Of a stretch of DNA of 64,000 bases, positions 31,170 through 40,626 are shown piece by piece. The stretch covers positions 479,826 to 543,825 of the forward strand of contig CAUYUJ010020560.1 of assembly GCA_963575745.1 (NCBI GenBank). Direction: 5' to 3'. The stretch is from Prorocentrum cordatum. Lineage: Eukaryota > Sar > Dinophyceae > Prorocentrales > Prorocentraceae. Under the pieces are notes generated by a model. That model saw only the letters and a program-made list of their open reading frames with translations. It had not been told where the DNA came from and made no database searches. How positions within the stretch are numbered: position 1 is the first letter of the stretch; each line of letters starts with the position of its first letter. A program made the position numbers and the translations under genes.

Positions 31170-32150
31170 CCTCACAACACCACCCCCGCCTCCTCCACAC
31201 GGCCTCGCCTCCGCAGCATCGAGCCGTGGAGTCGCGCCAGGAGCTCCGCTCCCGACCGCAGCCCTCCGAGCCCCTGGCTGGGAGGGGCCAGCAACGGGCA
31301 CGCCTGCAGCGGCAGGCGACGAAGGCGCGTCGGGAGCACCACTCCAGACAGCAGCCCCTCGCGCACGAGGCAGCTCGCGCACGGGAGCCTGGGGGCCGCC
31401 AGCCAACACTGGGCCTGTCGGTCCCGAAGGAGGCTGAGCATCAGCCAACGGCCCCCCCCCTGGAAGGAACGGGAGCTGGCCGTCGCACCCCCCCCCCCCC
31501 CCCCCCCCGCCAGGTCGCTGCAACCCGACGGTTTGAAACCAGGGCTAGGGGTCGCAGCGGCCTTGGGAGCCACCTCCGATCTCTCAGCACAAATGTCGCC
31601 GAGCGAGCTCGCCCTCTGCACAGCAGGCCTGCTCGCAGCAGCAATACTCCTTCCTCCGCCCGACGTCGCCACCCCGCCTCCGTCCTCCGCGAACCTTGGA
31701 GGCGCGCCAGGAGCTCCGCTCCTGACTGCAGCCCTCGAGCCCCCGACTGGGAGGGCCAGCGGCAGGCTCGCCGGCAGCAGCCGGCGACTGAGGCGCGTCG
31801 GGAGCGCCACTCCTAACAGCAGCCCTCCGAGCGCGAGGCGCGGCATGCACAGGACTCTGGGGGCCGTCAGCCGACGCTGGGCCCGTCGGCCCCGAAGGAG
31901 GCTGGGTGTCAGCCAGCGCCCCCCCCCTGGGAGGCGCGGGAGCTGGCCGTCGCCCCCCCCCCCCGCCGCCAGGTCGCGGCAACCCGACAATTTGGAACCA
32001 GAACTAGGACGCACGGCAGCCTGTGGAGCCGCCTCCATCCTCGCAGCACAAGTGTCTTCGAGCGTGCTCACCCGCCGCACGGCAGGCCTGCTCGCAGCAT
32101 CAGTGCACGTCTCCCCCTCCGACGGCTCGACGACGACCTCCCCGCCCCTC
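31170..32150 (-). repeat. ~465-bp tandem duplication with poly-C slippage tracts
   Basis: GCCAGGAGCTCCGCTCC recurs at 31236 and 31706 (470 bp). The AGCACAA(A/G)TGTC...GGCAGGCCTGCTCGCAGCA segment recurs at about 31585 and 32047 (about 460 bp). Read on the minus strand, each unit carries a Pro/Ala/Arg-rich peptide (SRPAV(Q/R)R(A/V)S, PSGPTGPASADGP). A run of at least 17 C at about 31490 and a shorter one near 31950 separate the two frames needed to read a unit. Probably decayed coding sequence of the retroelement upstream on this strand. Confidence 0.65.
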
Positions 32151-32330
32151 TCAGTGCTGCCAGGCAGGCTTCGAGCATCGTCAGGCACCTCAGCCTCCTC
32201 GTCGGGCGCGCGTCCGCCCGCAAGGGTGGCGAGGACCTCCTTGGCCTCCAGGGTCTTGCCCCTCTTGGGGCGCTGCCCCCGAGCTAGCACACGGAGAACA
32301 CGCTTGCGACTCGTTGGCAACTCCTGCGGA

Positions 32331-33917
32331 TCAGGGCGCGGGGCCGCGAAAGCCCTGCCCACCCTGTCGGGCCCGTAGGCCCCGCGCCGCCGACGCCGCG
32401 CCACCGTGCCCGTGACAGTGACGTCGTGTCCTCCAGGCACGAGGATGCCCTGCCCCTCGAGGCCCGCCCACCCCGCCCTCAGACGGCCCCCCCCCCGTCA
32501 CCGCGACCAGGAGACGAGCCCCCCCGAGGCCCCGCCCCAAGAGATCCCCCACAGGCGCCACAGACGGGTCGGCGTTGGCGCGAGCCTCTTGGATCGTAGT
32601 TTGCAGGAAAGCCACGGCAGAGGGGACGCATCTCTTGTCGGTGCCTCCCGCAAGCTGTCTGCGGGTCTCCGCAGTCTTGGCCGAGCGTCGGCACCTTCTG
32701 CAGAACAACCTATCTCCTAGCTCCACAAGATCATGCTCATGCAGCGCGAGAGTCAGCCTAGGTTGGGCCGGGCCCTTGTCCATCGTCTGGCCGTCGGCGC
32801 CTTCGGCCGCGCCCCTCTCGGACCAACTCGAGCCTACAACTCCGCTGGACTGCCCGGGCGAGGCAGCGAGCATGCACCTTGGCACTCGAGAGGCAGTCCT
32901 TATAGAGCCTACAATGCCCCTCAGGCAGCTTGACCGACAGGGCCCCAAGCTTGGCGAACAAATCCGCCCACCTGTTTCCGACGACCCAGAGGAAGGGGGG
33001 CGGGGAAGGACCTCCAGGAGCGGGAAAAGCACATCCTCATCACTCAGGTGGGACGGTACCCAGGCGAAGCGGGGGGGCTCACGCTGGAGGCTGTTGAGCT
33101 GCCACCAGACGCTCGGGCAGGCAGCACTCGGCGCCGACAAACTAGCCCCCTCCCCAGCCTTCCACTGGCGCCCTTCGTTCACAAGCCCGAGCAGATCTCT
33201 TATAATCGGCCTCACTGACGGCATGTGCTGGAAGGCCTTGAGCCCCGCAGCTCTCTCCGCTTTGCCTACAGTCTGCTGGCCGCATGCGAGACCGCCGCGC
33301 GCCGCTCTCACATGAACTCCGCTGGCATCAATCATGGCGGCATCCCAACCGCACCGACGCAGTTCGGGAACATCACCGTGGTATCCCGAGCCGTCCGTGA
33401 ACACTCCCTCGCTCCAACCTTCACTCGGCGACGCCCAGTAGCCGCAGAGAAAGCTCGGAAAGTCCTCTGGCGGCGGTGGCGCAGCAACGCGCGGCCACCG
33501 TGGGATGCCCGCGCAAACCGCGCAGGAAACCGTGTCCTGGCGCCCCTCTCCTACAGGTCCGTGATCGAGCATCGCATCCCTAGCCGCAGCCAGCTGGGGA
33601 TCGAGGCCACACTCCTCTTCATCGTCCAGCAGTCGCTGTGTCAGCGCTGGGCACTCGACGAAGGCATGCCCGAGGGACTCCATCCCATGCGGGCACGCTC
33701 TGCAGCCCTGGTGCTCACAGAGTCCTGTCTTATAGAGCTTGGCCCGAGGCCACAGGGAGTCAGCCCAGAGACTGCGAAGCGCCCCCGTCCTCCCCGCCCC
33801 AGTCACCGCCGCCCCCCGCCCCCCCCCCCCACGCAGGCACGCAGGCCTCTCGGCCACAGCGGCGGCGTCTGGGGGCAGGTGCAGCGCCCCGCTTCCCCGC
33901 GCACAATGCACGAGCAA
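32331..33917 (-). pseudogene. RNase H and zinc-ribbon part of a decayed retroelement
   Basis: Counting from the first codon of this 528-codon frame, residues 67-89 form a Cys/His cluster (CEHQGCRACP...H...EC). RNase H-like motifs follow: TDGSG with D175, E221 in GKAERA, D241 in IIRDLLG and H290 in WVPSH. Just past a CCCCCC run near 32995 the expected last catalytic aspartate is found only in another frame (GNRWADLFAKLGA), so a homopolymer indel breaks the domain. About residue 385 onward the original frame again makes sense, with a zinc-ribbon-like ELGDRLFCRRC. RNase H would remove RNA from the cDNA hybrid. The element reads downstream from the reverse transcriptase at 34.0-35.0 kb, separated by at least one more frame change. 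Confidence 0.65.
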
Positions 33918-33948
33918 CTCGTGGCGTCATGGTGCGCCGCGATCTGCC

Positions 33949-34962
33949 TCACCTCTGGATCCCCTGCCTCAGGAGGTCTCGAAAAAACCGTGGTGGAGTT
34001 GCCAGCAATGGAATCACTGGTCCTTCATCAGGTTTGACCATCAGCGACGAGAACATCACCCAGCCTATACGTTTGCACGACAGGATGACAACCTTCAGCG
34101 GTCCCCTGGCCGCCGCCCACGTGAGCTTGTCGTCGCCGACCTCCACCTTGTCCCGCGTGGCTCTCCAGGCCCGCTCCAGCGCCCACGAGCTGATTTCCTG
34201 GTGCCAGATTACCCTGGCGTGCTGCATGATCGGCTCGACCGTGGCAACGAAGACCGGGTCGTAGTAGGGGTTCCGCTGGCTCGCCAGGTAGAGAGTGATG
34301 CTGCCTCCTCGCCCACTGGCACCTGCCAGTCTCGCCGCCTCCGAGCGCATCGCGCCCAGCTCACTCGGCGAAACGCCTCCCACCGCAGCTCCATGCGCCG
34401 TAGAAGGCAGCAGGCCCGTCTGCCACAGGCAGGAAGCCTTGGCGCCAGCGGCCCTCCTCAACGTCCTCGCTCTTCTCATTCTTGGCCTCCACTTCTCGAG
34501 CCTGCTCTTAGCCACCGTCCTTCTCGCCGTCGTGCCGTTGAGCTCGTGGCCGAGGTTCCTCATGTGCTGCTTGGGGCGGATCTTGACCTTCGAGGCGAAG
34601 GGCTTCACCGCCGTCTGGCCTCGCCACGACGAAGCAACATACCCCGACTTGCCCACCTGCAGCTCCAGCCCGACCTCCGCCGCCTCGTACTTGTACCTGA
34701 GCACCGCCTCCCAGAGCACCCGCGCGCCACGCAGGTCCTGGCCCACCCACTGGACCGAGGTATCGTCCGCCAATGTCCTGGGGATGACGTCGAACTTGGC
34801 GAGCCTCTTGAGCGAACGTGCCGTGGCCACCACCAGCACCGCCATCGAGTTGGAGCAGCCCGCCAGGATGCCCTGGTGCGCCGTGTAGCCCGTCGATAAC
34901 GGACCAAACGCCTTGAGCCTCCTCGGCACGTGGCGGTACTTCAGGATCGACCACATGAGGCG
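33949..34962 (-). pseudogene. Reverse transcriptase C-terminal fragment
   Basis: From RLMWSILKYRHV the frame shows a motif B-like GILAGCSNS, the catalytic LADD of motif C within PRTLADDTSVQWVG, and a thumb-like region (KASCLWQTGLLPSTAHG, GVSPSEL). The N-terminal half including motif A is missing, cut off by a short (GGA)n run at 34968-34993. At the other end the frame closes at 33949, while the element continues in a different frame into the RNase H. Its ADD motif and high GC distinguish it from the FVDD element at 15 kb, so these are two different retroelement lineages. Confidence 0.65.
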
Positions 34963-34967
34963 AAGAG

Positions 34968-35400
34968 GAGTAGGAGGAGGAGGAGGAGGAGGACCATTGC
35001 TAATAGAAAGGGGCCCCATGGCCCGCCCCGCCCCGGACCGCGCGGCTTCGCCACGGCTAGCGGGGGCCCATCGCGGATCCATCGGCGAGGCGCCGCCGCT
35101 TCAAGCTCGATGATCCCCCCTCCTGCGCTGTCCCCCCCCACGACGTTGCCCCTCACCCTCGATGGGCGCCAAGGGGGGGGGAAGGGGGGGGGGGCTGCAA
35201 GATCGAATCGACAAGTCGGATCGGCGATAGAAATGGATCGGATCGGCGGGTATCGGCAGCCGAGCAGGGCAAAGTCGAACCGGCGGAAATCGGCAGACAT
35301 GTTGGGCCGCATTGAGAAATCGGAATCCAAAACAGAATCCGAAGTCAAATCGAATCGGAATCGGAATCTATCGAAATCGAATCGAATCGGAACAATCGAA
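34968..35400. repeat. Short (GGA)n, family K copy and AATCG array
   Basis: A GGA run borders the retroelement. Family K (GGATCGGCGGGTATCGGCAG, CGGCGGAAATCGGCAG) follows at 35205-35310. Then AATCGGAATC/AATCGAATCG pentamer-like repeats run to 35400. Confidence 0.7.
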
Positions 35401-35584
35401 ATGAGGGCTGCATCCTCGCGCCGGGGAATCGAGGCTCGAGTTTCGAGGATCGAGCTCCGAAACCTTCTCGTTTCTTGGGGGGCCCTCCAAAGGGCGCCTC
35501 GCTGCCACGGCCGGGTCCGACTTGAGTAGACCAGAGAACAAACGACGCCAATCCACCTACGGCCCCAGGGGGGCCGCGGGGCGC
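35401..35584. other. Spacer, no gene recognised
   Basis: GC-rich, with one TTTCGAGGATCGAGCTCC segment. No feature is supported. Confidence 0.3.
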
Positions 35585-35705
35585 GTGGGTCACTTTACAA
35601 CCAGAAGCGCACTTTACAACCAGATGGGTCACTTTACAATCAGCATATAAAATCCAAGAAGGGCACTTTACAACCAGGAAGGGCACTTCACAACCAGGCA
35701 AGTAA
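35585..35705. repeat. Family U array, orientation 1
   Basis: Five copies of CACTTTACAACCAG-type units with 18-30 bp spacing. The reverse complement of the same unit forms the arrays at 37160-37375, so the two arrays face each other across about 1.5 kb. Confidence 0.85.
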
Positions 35706-36720
35706 AACACACAGATTGAATGCACGCGTGCCTTTCCCTAAAATCTCCGTGGGCAAGCGCAAGGGTGGCTTTGGGCTCTTTGAGGCATGTTGGTTGTAAA
35801 GTTGCCCATCGCGCACGAAGAAGCACTGCGCGCGAGTTGGCGATGCGGCGACCTGGTGCGCTATGGCATGTTGCGTGCTGGTGGGCGGATTCGAGTTTTG
35901 ACCTGCTCTCTAAGCTCTGTCGGTCACTTCTGTCATTGCTTGCTCTGCCTTTTTTTTCTGACGGGCGAAGGCTAGTCGCGCAGGACATACGAATAAACCA
36001 TGATCCCGTCCAAGACTGGAGCTGCATGGCAGTGGAAAGCTGTAGTGGGAGATGTGGTGGAAGCGGGGGCTACAATGGGAACTGCATGGTGTTGGGAAGC
36101 TGCGGTGGCAACTGTGGTGGTCGCCAGGCAACGTGGAAACTGTGGTGGTAGCTGGGCTGCAATGGGATTTGCGGTAGTAGCGGGGGGTCAGTCGGAATTG
36201 TGGAGGTAGCGGGGCTGCAGCGGTAAGTGTGGTGGTAGCAGGCACAAAGGTGGCGGTGATGCGCTGTCACGGTGGCTCAAGCTGCTGCGCTGGCACGGTG
36301 GCTGAGGCTGCTGCCCGAGCACGATACCTGCGTTGCTGCGCTGGCACCGTGGCTGACGCTGGAAGAAACGATCTTCGAAATAGTTGCATTTATTCGGGAC
36401 GTTGAACCTCGATCTTCCAAGACGAGGAGCAGCAGGGGGCCAACTGGAGCGGGCGCACTTAGCCCCTTGCAGAACACCGTGGGGCTTCAGGGGCCAACGT
36501 GGCCCAAGAGACCCGCGGTGCCAATGGCCTAGTTCCCTGGAGCGCTGGGCCCTTGTGGAGGCCACTGGGCTCGCTTCCTGTGAGTGATCCCTAAAATGGG
36601 CAGCGCGTCGCCCTGAGCCTTCCTACGTATGCTGTCGCCTTATTCCCGTGCGAGCACGGGGCCCTTGTTGAGGCCGCTTGGCCCCTGCTAGCAAGCCCTG
36701 TCTTAGTCTGCTGGGCTCAG
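35706..36720. repeat. Interior between inverted U arrays; degenerate GTGGTGG and CTGGCACGGTGG repeats
   Basis: One further U unit (TGTTGGTTGTAAAGTTG) lies at 35788. From 36020 to 36240 degenerate ~30-bp units with AACTGTGGTGG and GGAAGCTG dominate. GCTGCGCTGGCACGGTGGCTGA-like ~33-bp units fill 36260-36365. No transposase or other gene is seen inside. Confidence 0.6.
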
Positions 36721-36725
36721 AGCGC

Positions 36726-36985
36726 CAGAGCGTCCAGGCGCTCGGGCTCAGAGGCATCGCTGGGGCCTGCTCAGAGCGTCCAGGCGCTCGGGCTCAGAGG
36801 CATCGCTGGGGCCTGCGCAGAGCGTCCAGGTCCTCGGGCTCAGAGGCATCGCTGGGGCCTGCGCAGAGCGTCCAGGTCCTCGGGCTCAGAGGCATCGCTG
36901 GGGCCTGCGCGGGGCGTTCAGGCGCTCGGGTTCAGAGGCATCGCTGGGGCCTGCGCAGAGAGTTCAGGCGCTCGGGCTCCGGAGA
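36726..36985. repeat. 46-bp tandem repeat, 5-6 copies
   Basis: The unit is CAGAGCGTCCAGGCGCTCGG followed by GCTCAGAGGCATCGCTGGGG and CCTGCG. The period was verified between 36726 and 36772. It is not divisible by three, so the open frame across it rotates between copies. Confidence 0.95.
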
Positions 36986-37143
36986 GCCCACGTGTTCTGG
37001 ATCATTTTTCAGAGCGTCCGCGCGCCCTGGAGCACTTTTGAGAGCGCCCACTTGCTCTGGAGCATTTTTCAGAGCGCCCAATTGCCCTGGGGCATTTTTC
37101 AGAGCGCCCACTTGCTCTGGAGCACTTTGCGGAACGCCCAAAC
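36986..37143. repeat. 30-bp tandem repeat, about five copies
   Basis: The unit is CCCACTTGCTCTGGAGCA followed by TTTTTCAGAGCG. It abuts the 46-bp array and shares the CAGAGCG word, suggesting one array grew from the other. Confidence 0.9.
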
Positions 37144-37159
37144 ACGCATGGCCACTCTG

Positions 37160-37375
37160 AGCTGGTTGTAAAGTGGTCCGTTCTGGTTGTAAAGTGGCCC
37201 GTTCTGGTTGTAAAGTGGTCCGTTCTGGTTGTAAAGTGGGCCGTTCTGGTTGTAAAGTGGGCCGTTCTGGTTGCAAAGTGGACGGTCTCGATGAAAAAAC
37301 ATACTTTCCAATCCTATGTTGGTTGTAAAGTAACCCATCTGGTTGTAAAGTGGTTGTTCTGGTTGTAAAGAGACC
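37160..37375. repeat. Family U array, orientation 2 (21-bp units)
   Basis: Six perfect-period 21-bp units TGGTTGTAAAGTGG(T/C/G)CCGTTC run to about 37290. After a spacer, three more GGTTGTAAAGT units lie at 37320-37375. They are the reverse complement of the array at 35.6 kb. Confidence 0.95.
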
Positions 37376-37446
37376 GAATCTCGGGCCGTGGGTGGGGTGG
37401 TGCCGTTTGTGCTTGTAGAAGCCTCCTTTATGGGGTCTGAGTAGAT

Positions 37447-38465
37447 GTAGATCGGGAATGTCCCCCTACAGGCGGATTTTGACGATAAATTCGCCGGCCC
37501 AACGGGCCAGAGGCGTGCTAAGATCTCCGGTAACTGGTTAACAATTCTCTAGTTCGCGCGCGCGGGGCGGCCCCTGGGGGTCCCCGGGCGGAAAGTACCC
37601 CGGCAAGGTCCTGAGAGAGTCCCGGGAGGAGTCCCCCAGAGCGCTCCAGGAGCGCTCCATGAGCGCACCAACAGGGCTCCGAGACGTCCCCGAGAGCCCC
37701 AAGAAAGGCCAAGAGGCCCCCAAGAGGCCCCCAAGATGGTACACGAGGGGTCCGACATGCCACAAGATCGCTCCAAGACGCCCAAGATAGCCCCCAGACG
37801 CCCCAAGAGGCCTCCAAGAGCACTCCCAAGAGGGCCCCCGGAGGCAAAATTCATTGTTTTTCCTTAGGTTTTTGAGAGATTTTGGAGCTTCCACCTTTTC
37901 GGCTTCCCGACGCCCCAAGACGGCCCAAGTGGCCCCCAAGATCGCCCCAAGAGGGCCCAAGAGGCCCCCAAGAGGGCCCCAAGATGGCCCAAGAGGGCTC
38001 GAAGACGGCCCAAGAAGCCTCCAAGACGGTCCAAGAGGGCCCCAAGAACGCCCCCAAAGGGGCCCCAGAGAGGGAACACGAAACAACATTTCGAGCCCTC
38101 GGCCCTAAGAAGCCCCTACGAGGCCCCAAGAGGCCCCTAAGAGGCCCCAAGAGGCCCCCACGAGGCCCTCAGGAGGCCCCCAAGAGTCCCCCAAGCGGCC
38201 CCAGGAGGCCCCCCAAATGCCCCCCCGAGCGCCCCAGGAGTCCCCCAAGCGGCCCCAGGAACCCCCAAAGCGCCGCATTGACACCAGGCCCTCGGGCAAA
38301 CGGCAGACATGAGACTGTATGGGCCGGCGGAATGAGCGAAGCGATTAAATAAAAAATATCAAAAAGAATCATCAAATAGGCACAGAAATACTTACAACAT
38401 CGTCCCCATACTATTTTTCTGATTTGTTTTGAATATTCCCCCTGTAGAGGGACACACTCGACTTA
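37447..38465. mobile_element. Long family H element carrying a family P array
   Basis: The left end GGGAATGTCCCCCTACAGG and the right end CCCCCTGTAGAGGGACACAC are inverted repeats about 1.0 kb apart, the same ends as the 113-137 bp H copies. Most of the interior (37555-38290) is a family P array in two blocks around a non-repetitive joint (CCTTAGGTTTTTGAGAG, TTTTGGAGCTTCC). The sequence inside the right end is AT-rich, as in short copies. There is no transposase, so it is non-autonomous. Confidence 0.65.
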
Positions 38466-38570
38466 GGAGTAGATGGGGTCGGAAGATTGCACCGCATCGC
38501 CAATGCACCAGCGATGCCCCGGCGATGCCTCGGCGACGTCGCCGATGCATGTGCGCCGTCGGCGTCGAGT
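38462..38570. repeat. Dispersed repeat family G, copy 6
   Basis: It begins immediately inside the H right flank (GACTTAGGAGTAGATGGGGTCGGA) and holds GCGATGCC(C)CGGCGATGCC palindromic hexamers. The same H-then-G order is found at 4.4-4.8 kb. Confidence 0.75.
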
Positions 38571-38599
38571 CCCCCCCGCGCCCCCTGAGAGGCTCCCAT

Positions 38600-38697
38600 G
38601 GAGGCCTCCCCCGGAGACACAGACAACTTCTTCTGAGAAGTCCCGCCGCCTCCTGAGAAGACCTTCTCCTTCTCGCTTGCCCCCCTAGCTCGCTGAC
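38600..38697. repeat. Introner-like element family B, partial copy
   Basis: AACTTCTTCTGAGAAG, CCTCCTGAGAAGACCTTCTC and CTTCTCGCTTGCCC then TAGCTCGC match one half of the methyltransferase intron 1 element. Confidence 0.65.
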
Positions 38698-38719
38698 GGG
38701 CCTGCTTTCCACCACCACC

Positions 38720-38990
38720 ACCACCACCATAAGCTGGAGGGGGAGGGGGTCCTCCTGCTCCTCCTGCTCCTCCTCCTCCACCTCCTCGAACTCCTCCAAC
38801 CTCCGCCTCCACCTCCTCCACCTCCTCCTCCACCTCCACCACCTCCACCTCCTCCTCCTCCTCCCTCCTCCTCCTCCTCCCTCCTCCTCCTCTCCTCCCC
38901 TCCTCCTCCTCCTCCCCTCCTCCTCCTGCTCCTCCTCCTCCTCCTCCTCCTCCTCCTTCCCACTCCCCTCCTCCTCCTCCTCCCCCCTCC
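38720..38990. repeat. (TCC)n with (ACC)n and (CTC)n variants
   Basis: Pyrimidine-rich on the plus strand, opening with ACCACCACCACCACCACC and CACCTCCACC mixtures before pure TCC. Confidence 0.95.
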
Positions 38991-39169
38991 AAACCCCTGG
39001 TGGTGGCGGTGGCAAACACAAGCCCGTCGCTCGCCGCCGCGCCGGCGGCCGGCCCCCGCGCGCCGAGGGCGCGGGCGGGGCGCGGCCGGAGCCCCGCGGC
39101 GGGCGACAGCGCGCCGGCGAGGGCGGGCCGGGCCCCGGCCCAAGGGCGCGGGTGCGCACCCGGGAGGGT
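38991..39169. other. GC-rich spacer
   Basis: GCGCGCCGAGGGCGCGGGCG-type GC tracts; no feature. Confidence 0.3.
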
Positions 39170-39345
39170 CAGCGCCCCTCTAACGGGGACTCCACTAACG
39201 GGTACTTTGGCCAGTGACCTGGCAAACCCGATCCTCCCCGATGTGGGCAACGCTGCAATGACAGAAAGAGGCCTAAAGTGGCAACTTTCGGCAATTGCCC
39301 AAAGTACCCGTGAGTACCCGTTACGGTGCCGCTGAGAGGGGAGCG
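39170..39345. repeat. Inverted-repeat (foldback) element
   Basis: CCCCTCTAACGGGGACTCCA plus CTAACGGGTACTTTGG on the left pairs with CCAAAGTACCCGTGAGTACC plus CGTTACGG...AGAGGGG on the right. The outer tips are CCCCTCT and AGAGGGG. It has a MITE-like layout of about 170 bp with no second copy in the window. Confidence 0.7.
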
Positions 39346-39354
39346 GTGAAGAGG

Positions 39355-39770
39355 GCCGGCCCAGGGACACACTTTTTGATCTGCGGGGCGAGGGCGAACC
39401 TCTTCCGCTAAAGGCTAGGCGGGCTACGCACAGCATTAATTCGGGGGACAGGGCACAGGAAGGCGGGGCCTCAGGCGGCCAATCCCAGGGGCACACGCAC
39501 ACACACACACACAGGCGAGGGCCCAGGGGCACACTTTTTTTTTGATCCGCGGGTCGAGAGCGCACCTCGTCCGGTCGAAGCTGAGCGGGCCGCGCACAGC
39601 TTGAGTTAGCAAAGAGGGGGGGGGCAGAATGAGGGGCCTCACGTCAAGGCCAGGAGGGGGCAAAGCCCCGGGGTCAGGCGGTGCCGAAGACGATGTGCTT
39701 GCAAAGGAACGCCTTGGACACCCAGGGGCACACAAACAACACACACACACACACAGGCGTGGGTTTCTTA
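39355..39770. repeat. Tandemly duplicated ~165-bp unit with CA arrays
   Basis: CCCAGGG(G)(A/C)CACACTTTTT and GATC(T/C)GCGGG occur at about 39361 and 39521, then GCACAGC(A/T)T(T/G)A(A/G)TT. (CA)n followed by AGGCG(A/T)GGG occurs at 39487-39520 and 39740-39770. Confidence 0.75.
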
Positions 39771-39771
39771 C

Positions 39772-39960
39772 TCTGGGACGCACAAGGACATACCAATACT
39801 ATGTGTCCTCCTTGGAGGCGCGCGTGCGACCCGAGCATGTAGTGTACCCATCTGGTAGTCTATCGTTTCCCGAGGGGTGTGGCCAGCAAGCGCCCGCCAC
39901 GACGCATACACTATTGGATTTCTCGGTGCGCGCATCGCCCCGGGGGGGCGACGCACATAT
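39772..39960. repeat. Dispersed repeat family D, copy 2
   Basis: GTGTCCTCCTTGGAGGCGCG, CGACCCGAGCA, TATCGTTTCCCGAGGGGTGT, GGCCAGCAAGCGCCCGCC and CTCGGTGCGCGCATCGCCCC align with the copy at 27.1 kb. Confidence 0.8.
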
Positions 39961-40204
39961 AGTCTAAGTATGTGGCGGTGACGCCGATGATTCGGCGTGT
40001 CGGCATTGGGCATTGAGAGACAAAAGGGGGGGGGGGGGGGAGGTGGGGGGTCTGGCTCTGGACCGCCTCTGCTTGAGGCGACCGTTCGCAACAATGCGTC
40101 CTGTGGGGGAGCCTCCACCCGCCGGAGACAGGCGTCAAAAGCAGCAAAGATCTACTCCATGGGGGGTGGGGAGGGGGGGGGGGCAAGGGCCTGCGCCGGT
40201 CGGC

Positions 40205-40391
40205 AAAACGATGAATGAGAAACCGATTGCAAGAAAGAGGCGCAAATACCAGGATTCCATTTTTGTGTGTTGAGATATACGTTCTGGATGTTCGTATTAC
40301 CCTCCACTCCCCTTGTTTTTTCTCCCGTGTTTTCCCGGGGATCGACGATTATCTGTGTCTGTGTGTTTTTTTGTTGCCCCTCCTGAGTGGT
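40205..40391 (+). repeat. Dispersed element family C, diverged copy 4
   Basis: The right half matches (TGTTTTCCCGGGGATCGACG, ATCTGTGTCTGTGTG, TTGCCCCTCCTGA). The left half is diverged and its boundary and flanking duplication cannot be placed. Confidence 0.55.
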
Positions 40392-40422
40392 ATCGTCGTG
40401 CGACGGGAGTGGTGCCGTCATT

Positions 40423-40626
40423 CGGCGGCGAGCGAGGGGGGGAAGTGAGAAGGAAGGAGAAGGCCTTCTCAGAGGGCGGCGGGGTTTCTCAGATGCCTTC
40501 CGGCCTTCTGAGAAGTAGTTGCGCCGAGTCTTCGGGGAAGGCTTCCGAAACTTCTTAGAAGGCCGTGGGACTTCCGAGCCTTCTGAGAGGGCACGCCCCT
40601 GCTTACTTCCCCCCCAGGGCCTCGCC
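40423..40626. repeat. Introner-like element family B, full-length copy
   Basis: TIRs are CGGCGGCGAGCGAGGGGGGG then AAGTGAGAAGG on the left, and TTACTTCCCCCCCAGGGCCT then CGCC on the right. The interior holds CTTCTCAGAGGG, CCTTCTGAGAAG, GTCTTCGGGGAAGGCTTCCG and GAGCCTTCTGAGAGGGC in the same order as intron 1 at 56662-56867. No flanking exon can be assigned with confidence. Confidence 0.75.

Noticed and set aside
37518-38375. Leu/Gly/Trp/Ser-rich minus-strand frames as a repeat protein
   Set aside because: They derive from the degenerate CCAAGAGG array. Several frames and both strands are open, and similar arrays elsewhere use other frames.
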